The notes under the pieces were generated by a model that made no database searches, was not told the DNA's origin, and saw nothing but the letters and a program-made list of their open reading frames with translations. From CANKHA01 sp034668785 (GTDB taxonomy: Bacteria; Pseudomonadota; Alphaproteobacteria; Rhizobiales; Xanthobacteraceae): a DNA stretch of 8,634 nucleotides. Shown piece by piece: positions 5,247 to 8,634 of the stretch. The position numbers and the translations under genes are program-made. Positions within the stretch are counted from its first letter, which is position 1. Each line of letters begins with the position of its first letter. The stretch is taken from positions 1 to 8,634 of the forward strand of contig JAXDOS010000043.1 in the NCBI GenBank assembly GCA_034668785.1, read 5' to 3'.

Positions 5247-8051
5247 ATGATCGGCGCAATCGCCCGCAAGCTGTTCGGCTCCGCGAATGAACGGCGCATC
5301 CGGGCGTATCAGCCTCGAGTCGACGCCATCAACGCCTTGGAGCCCGAGCTTGCAGCGCTGTCGGATGAGGCTTTGCGCGCGCGCACCGACGACTTCAAGG
5401 CGCAGCTCGCCGACGGCAAGACGCTCGACGACATCCTGGTTCCGGCTTTCGCGACCGTCCGCGAAGCCGCGAAGCGCACCCTCGGCCAGCGCCATTTCGA
5501 CGTCCAGCTCGTCGGCGGCATGATCCTGCATGAAGGCAAGATCGCCGAGATGAAAACCGGCGAGGGCAAGACCCTCGTCGCCACGCTTCCGGTCTATCTC
5601 AATGCCGTTGCCGGCCGTGGCGTCCACGTGGTCACGGTCAACGATTATCTTGCCAAACGCGACTCCGAGTGGATGGGGCAGATCTACAAGTTCCTCGGCC
5701 TCACCGTCGGCGTCATCGTCCATGGCCTCGACGACGAGCAGCGCAAGCAGAATTACGACTGCGACGTCACCTACGGCACCAACAACGAGCTTGGCTTCGA
5801 CTATCTGCGCGACAACATGAAGTACCGGCTCGAGGACATGGTGCAGCGCGGGCATATCTACGCCATCGTCGACGAGGTCGACTCCATCCTGATCGACGAA
5901 GCGCGCACGCCGCTGATCATCTCCGGTCCGCTCGAAGACCGTTCCGATTTCTACAACACCATCGACAAGTTCATTCCCGCTCTCGACAAGACCGATTATG
6001 AGGTCGACGAGAAGCAGCGCGCGGTGTCGTTGACCGAAGCCGGGATGGAGAAACTGGAGCAGCGGTTGCGCGATGCCGGCCAGCTCAAATCGGAATCGCT
6101 TTACGACGTCGAGAACGTCTCCGTCGTCCACCACGTCAATCAGGCGCTGCGCGCGCATAAGCTGTTCCAGCGCGACAAGGACTACATCGTGCGCAACGGC
6201 GAGGTCGTCATCATCGACGAGTTCACCGGCCGCATGATGCCGGGCCGGCGCTATTCCGAAGGCCTGCATCAGGCGCTGGAAGCGAAAGAACATCAGCCCA
6301 TCCAGCCGGAGAACCAGACGCTCGCCTCGATCACTTTCCAGAATTATTTTCGCATGTACGAAAAGCTCGCCGGCATGACCGGCACGGCGCTCACCGAGGC
6401 TGACGAGTTCCTCGACATCTACGATCTCGAAGTCTTGGAAGTGCCGACCAACATGCCGCTGGTTCGGCTCGACGATGACGACGAGGTCTATCGCACCAAC
6501 GCCGAAAAATACCGGGCGATCATCACCCTGATCGAGGACTGCAAGCAACGCGGGCAGCCGATGCTGGTCGGCACCACCTCGATCGAGAAGTCGGAACAGT
6601 TGGCGGAAATGCTGCGCCAGGCCGGCTGGGAGCAGCACGACTTCACCGATCCCAACGCCTTTGCCGCGCTCTATTCCGGCGACGACGGCGCCGCCAAGGT
6701 CAAGGTCTTCGCCATTCTCAACGCCCGCTACCACGAGCAGGAAGCCTATATCGTCTCGCAAGCCGGCGTGCCCGGCGCCATCACCATCGCCACCAACATG
6801 GCGGGCCGCGGCACCGACATTCAGCTCGGCGGCAACGCCGACATGCGCATCCGCCAGGAGCTTGCCGATATCGAAGACCCCCGCGCCCGCGAACGCGATC
6901 CGCGCGCCGACACCATCCGCACCCAGATCGCGCGGTTGAAGGAGAAGGCGCTGGGCGCCGGCGGGCTATTCGTGCTCGGCACTGAGCGTCATGAAAGCCG
7001 CCGCATCGACAATCAGTTGCGCGGACGTTCCGGCCGCCAGGGCGATCCCGGCCATTCCAAGTTCTTCCTGTCGCTGGAAGACGACCTGATGCGCATCTTC
7101 GGCTCCGACAAGCTTGACGGCATGTTGCAGAAGTTGGGCCTGAAGGAGAACGAGGCGATCATCCATCCCTGGATCAACAAGGCGCTGGAAAAGGCGCAGC
7201 AGAAGGTCGAGGCGCGCAACTTCGATATCCGCAAGAACCTGCTGAAGTTCGACAACGTGATGAACGATCAGCGCAAGGTGATCTTCGAGCAGCGGATCGA
7301 GTTGATGCGCGAGGAGGCGGTGGCGGAAACCATCGGCGACATGCGTCATGCGGTGGTCGAAGATCTGGTCGCCAAGCATGTGCCGGAGAATGCCTATCCC
7401 GAGCAGTGGGACGTCAAGGGCCTGAAGGAAGAGCTTGCGCGCGTGCTTTCGCTTGATCTGCCCGTGGACGAATGGGCGAAGGAAGAAGGCATTGCCGACG
7501 AGGAACTGCTCGCGCGCGTCGAACGCCGCGCCGACGAGCATATGGCGTCGAAGGTCGCCAAGTGGGGGCCTGAGGTCATCCGCTACGTGGAGAAATCCAT
7601 CCTGCTGCAGACGCTCGATCAGCTATGGCGCGAGCACCTGCTCATGCTGGAACATCTGCGCCAGGTGATCGGCTTGCGCGGCTACGGCCAGCGCGATCCG
7701 CTCAACGAATACAAGGCGGAAGCCTTCAACTTGTTCGAGGCCATGATCGCGAGCCTGCGCGAAGGTGTCACCGCTCAGCTCATGCGGGTGGAGATCGTCT
7801 CCGCGCCGCCCGAGGAGCAGCAGGCTTCGCAACTTCCCTATATGGAAGCCCACAAGCTCGATCCGAACACGGGCGAGGACGAGATGGGCTTCGCGGCGGC
7901 CCGGCTGGCGCCGGCGATGGCGGGCAACGGCGCACAAAGCGCATCGCGCGATCCCAACAATCCCGGAAGCTGGGGCAAGGTCGGCCGCAACGAGAATTGT
8001 CCCTGCGGCTCCGGAAAGAAATACAAACACTGCCACGGCAGATACGCTTAG
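5247..8051 (+). CDS. secA: SecA, preprotein translocase ATPase
   Basis: SecA is the cytoplasmic and membrane-associated ATPase that drives unfolded preproteins through SecYEG. All 934 residues are present. Walker A is MKTGEGKT (102-109), Walker B VDEVD (208-212), followed by SILIDEARTPLIISG (213-227). IIDEFTGRMMPGRRYSEG (322-339) belongs to the preprotein cross-linking domain and its junction; the second nucleotide-binding domain shows TNMAGRGTDIQLGG (516-529) and RRIDNQLRGRSGRQGDPG (585-602). The helical scaffold and wing follow. The C-terminal linker ends in the zinc/SecB-binding motif with C918, C920, C929 and H930. Residues about 533-570 form the extra charged loop usual in alphaproteobacterial SecA. 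The ATG at 5247 has AAAGGA upstream and an in-frame TGA directly before it. It is divergent from the parvulin gene. No truncation or missing catalytic residue was seen. Confidence 0.98.
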   Translation: MIGAIARKLFGSANERRIRAYQPRVDAINALEPELAALSDEALRARTDDFKAQLADGKTLDDILVPAFATVREAAKRTLGQRHFDVQLVGGMILHEGKIAEMKTGEGKTLVATLPVYLNAVAGRGVHVVTVNDYLAKRDSEWMGQIYKFLGLTVGVIVHGLDDEQRKQNYDCDVTYGTNNELGFDYLRDNMKYRLEDMVQRGHIYAIVDEVDSILIDEARTPLIISGPLEDRSDFYNTIDKFIPALDKTDYEVDEKQRAVSLTEAGMEKLEQRLRDAGQLKSESLYDVENVSVVHHVNQALRAHKLFQRDKDYIVRNGEVVIIDEFTGRMMPGRRYSEGLHQALEAKEHQPIQPENQTLASITFQNYFRMYEKLAGMTGTALTEADEFLDIYDLEVLEVPTNMPLVRLDDDDEVYRTNAEKYRAIITLIEDCKQRGQPMLVGTTSIEKSEQLAEMLRQAGWEQHDFTDPNAFAALYSGDDGAAKVKVFAILNARYHEQEAYIVSQAGVPGAITIATNMAGRGTDIQLGGNADMRIRQELADIEDPRARERDPRADTIRTQIARLKEKALGAGGLFVLGTERHESRRIDNQLRGRSGRQGDPGHSKFFLSLEDDLMRIFGSDKLDGMLQKLGLKENEAIIHPWINKALEKAQQKVEARNFDIRKNLLKFDNVMNDQRKVIFEQRIELMREEAVAETIGDMRHAVVEDLVAKHVPENAYPEQWDVKGLKEELARVLSLDLPVDEWAKEEGIADEELLARVERRADEHMASKVAKWGPEVIRYVEKSILLQTLDQLWREHLLMLEHLRQVIGLRGYGQRDPLNEYKAEAFNLFEAMIASLREGVTAQLMRVEIVSAPPEEQQASQLPYMEAHKLDPNTGEDEMGFAAARLAPAMAGNGAQSASRDPNNPGSWGKVGRNENCPCGSGKKYKHCHGRYA

Positions 8052-8064
8052 CCGTGCTGCGGCT
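8050..8064 (+). terminator. Weak hairpin at the secA stop codon
   Basis: AGCCG (8050-8054) and CGGCT (8060-8064) pair perfectly around TGCTG, starting in the TAG stop. There is no following T-run, only CGCTTCT, so this is at best a poor terminator. The purine-rich stretch from 8095 to 8115 holds a short direct repeat, CGAGAAAA. Confidence 0.25.
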
Positions 8065-8154
8065 CGCTTCTGGCGCATCCGGCTGAAAACGCGCGAGAAA
8101 AGACGAGAAAAAATAAGTTATCCCCGCCTGCGAAACCGGCCTTATCCTGCTTAT

Positions 8155-8520
8155 GCCTGGCTCGTCGAGGGGCGCCTTCTAGGGGCGCTAGTTGGCGGAG
8201 CCGGGTGCGGCGCCTGCGGGCGTGGGTTTAACGCAAACCCATGCGCTCGGGCGGCGCCGGACTCCGACCCTCGGGCACTAGGACCCGAGCGCGGGAGCAC
8301 GCAGCTGGCAGGCCTCAGACGATCGTACCCCAGTGAGCGCGGACCGGTGCAGTAAGGAAGACGCCGCAGTGGAGCGCCGAGAGGCGAGACGGGCTGATCG
8401 CAAGGCCCGTGCCGCGCCTCACAGCGCGGACCTTTGTTAAAGCGCCTTCTCGGCGCTCCGCTCCCCTCGTGTCGGGGAGCAAAAAGAGGAGACCGGCGCG
8501 CCCGCGCCGCCAACAACAGG
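8155..8520. repeat. Dense multi-hairpin, probably repetitive, non-coding element
   Basis: No credible gene lies here; the open frames are Arg/Pro/Ala-rich with no recognisable domain. Successive perfect or near-perfect stems are visible: GCGCC/GGCGC (8172-8188), TGGGTTT/AAACCCA with loop AACGC (8223-8241, extendable outwards), CTCGGG/CCCGAG (8270-8289), a long stem from 8371 to 8459 enclosing two hairpins, and GCTCCCC/GGGGAGC (8460-8480). Such density is far beyond ordinary spacer DNA and points to a structured RNA or a mobile palindromic mosaic. Similar long GC-rich intergenic elements recur in Bradyrhizobium-group genomes as I recall them, so multi-copy status is likely but unproven here. 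Strand is undecided because perfect stems are equally present on both. Confidence 0.5.
8368..8462. ncRNA. Candidate structured RNA: long closing stem with two inner hairpins
   Basis: GGAGCGCCGAGA (8371-8382) is the exact reverse complement of 8448-8459. After a single bulged base, GGCG (8383-8386) pairs with CGCC (8443-8446). Three more outward pairs, including one G-T, are possible. Inside are ACGGGC/GCCCGT (8389-8394 and 8405-8410, 10-nt loop) and CCGCGC/GCGCGG (8412-8417 and 8424-8429, 6-nt loop), then a single-stranded, A/T-richer CTTTGTTAAA. This is a three-way-junction-like fold. I do not recognise it as a named RNA family. Transcription is not shown by the sequence, so the RNA call is an inference. 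Confidence 0.35.
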
Positions 8521-8523
8521 GCC

Positions 8524-8545
8524 GGCGGAGCTATGCTTCTCCGCC
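8524..8545. repeat. Perfect 7-bp hairpin
   Basis: GGCGGAG (8524-8530) and CTCCGCC (8539-8545) pair around an 8-nt loop, abutting the next palindrome. No T-run follows on either strand. It may be part of the same mosaic as its neighbours. Confidence 0.45.
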
Positions 8546-8590
8546 CTGATCCTGAGGAGCGCAGGCAGTGCGCGTCTCGAACCATGCAGG
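8545..8590. repeat. Short palindromic repeat of the CCTGAGGAGC...GCGTCTCGA type
   Basis: CCTG/CAGG outer pairs, GAGG/TCTC-like middle pairs (one of them G-T) and GCGC/GCGC inner pairs surround a 7-nt loop (8563-8569). The layout CCTGAGGAGCGC, spacer, GCGCGTCTCGA matches a palindrome that I recall as very common between genes in Bradyrhizobium-like genomes; here the outer arm is decayed, with ATCC facing ACCATG. Nothing else is recognised from 8591 to 8634 except the partial direct repeat at 8618-8634. Confidence 0.55.
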
Positions 8591-8634
8591 CCGTATTGGA
8601 ACTCACCCACCCTTGACGCCTTGGCTCGCCGAGG

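Noticed and set aside
5061..6761. 566-codon open frame antisense to secA
   Set aside because: It mirrors secA codon structure (runs of Val, Asp, Leu, Glu) and has no recognisable domain; secA is unmistakable on the other strand.
8116..8150. Two TTATCC motifs as DnaA boxes
   Set aside because: Neither matches TTATCCACA beyond six bases, and there is no cluster or AT-rich region that would suggest an origin.
8151..8606. 151-codon minus-strand open frame, and the plus-strand frames 7765-8355 and 8434-8616
   Set aside because: They run across perfect hairpins and repeats, are rich in Arg, Pro, Ser and Ala, show no domain, and the frame from 7765 overlaps secA; high-GC spurious frames are the simpler explanation.

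Overview
The window looks like chromosomal DNA of a high-GC alphaproteobacterium of the order Hyphomicrobiales (Rhizobiales), close to the Bradyrhizobium / Rhodopseudomonas / Xanthobacteraceae group. The reasons are the SecA, ArgJ and NDUFAF5-type methyltransferase sequences, the comF–methyltransferase and mutT–argJ–ppiase–secA neighbourhood typical of that group, and palindromic intergenic repeats of the kind that litter those genomes. Assignment is by recognition only; no search was run.

Layout, left to right. (1) 1-221, minus: the N-terminal 73 codons of a ComF-type phosphoribosyltransferase, cut by the window edge. (2) 271-358: an 88-bp imperfect palindrome, copy 1 of a repeat. (3) 432-1367, plus: a SAM-methyltransferase-fold protein of the NDUFAF5 family, carrying what looks like a palindromic element inserted in frame. 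(4) 1372-1574, minus: a Flp/type IVb pilin gene with an apparent frameshift. (5) 1592-1990, minus: a MutT-type Nudix hydrolase. (6) 2168-2536, plus: a small secreted protein with a bacterial Ig-like fold signature, with a dyad over its putative promoter. (7) 2591-3853, minus: argJ. (8) 3851-3937: repeat copy 2, which supplies the start codon region of argJ. (9) 3944-4852, minus: an exported parvulin-type prolyl isomerase. (10) 4853-5246: the divergent parvulin/secA control region, with a promoter candidate and a hairpin plus T-run. (11) 5247-8051, plus: full-length secA. (12) 8052-8634: 583 bp without a credible gene, packed with hairpins, ending in a second kind of palindromic repeat.

How it fits together. 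SecA powers export through SecYEG, and the divergent parvulin is an envelope folding factor that probably acts on exported proteins; the small Ig-like protein is also a Sec client. ArgJ (arginine biosynthesis), MutT (nucleotide pool or related hydrolysis), ComF and the methyltransferase are housekeeping neighbours rather than one pathway. I see no phage, CRISPR, toxin-antitoxin or defence system. The unusual material lies in the palindromic DNA: two nearly identical 88-bp palindromes, one palindrome absorbed into a coding sequence, an argJ start placed inside a repeat, and a strongly structured segment downstream of secA.
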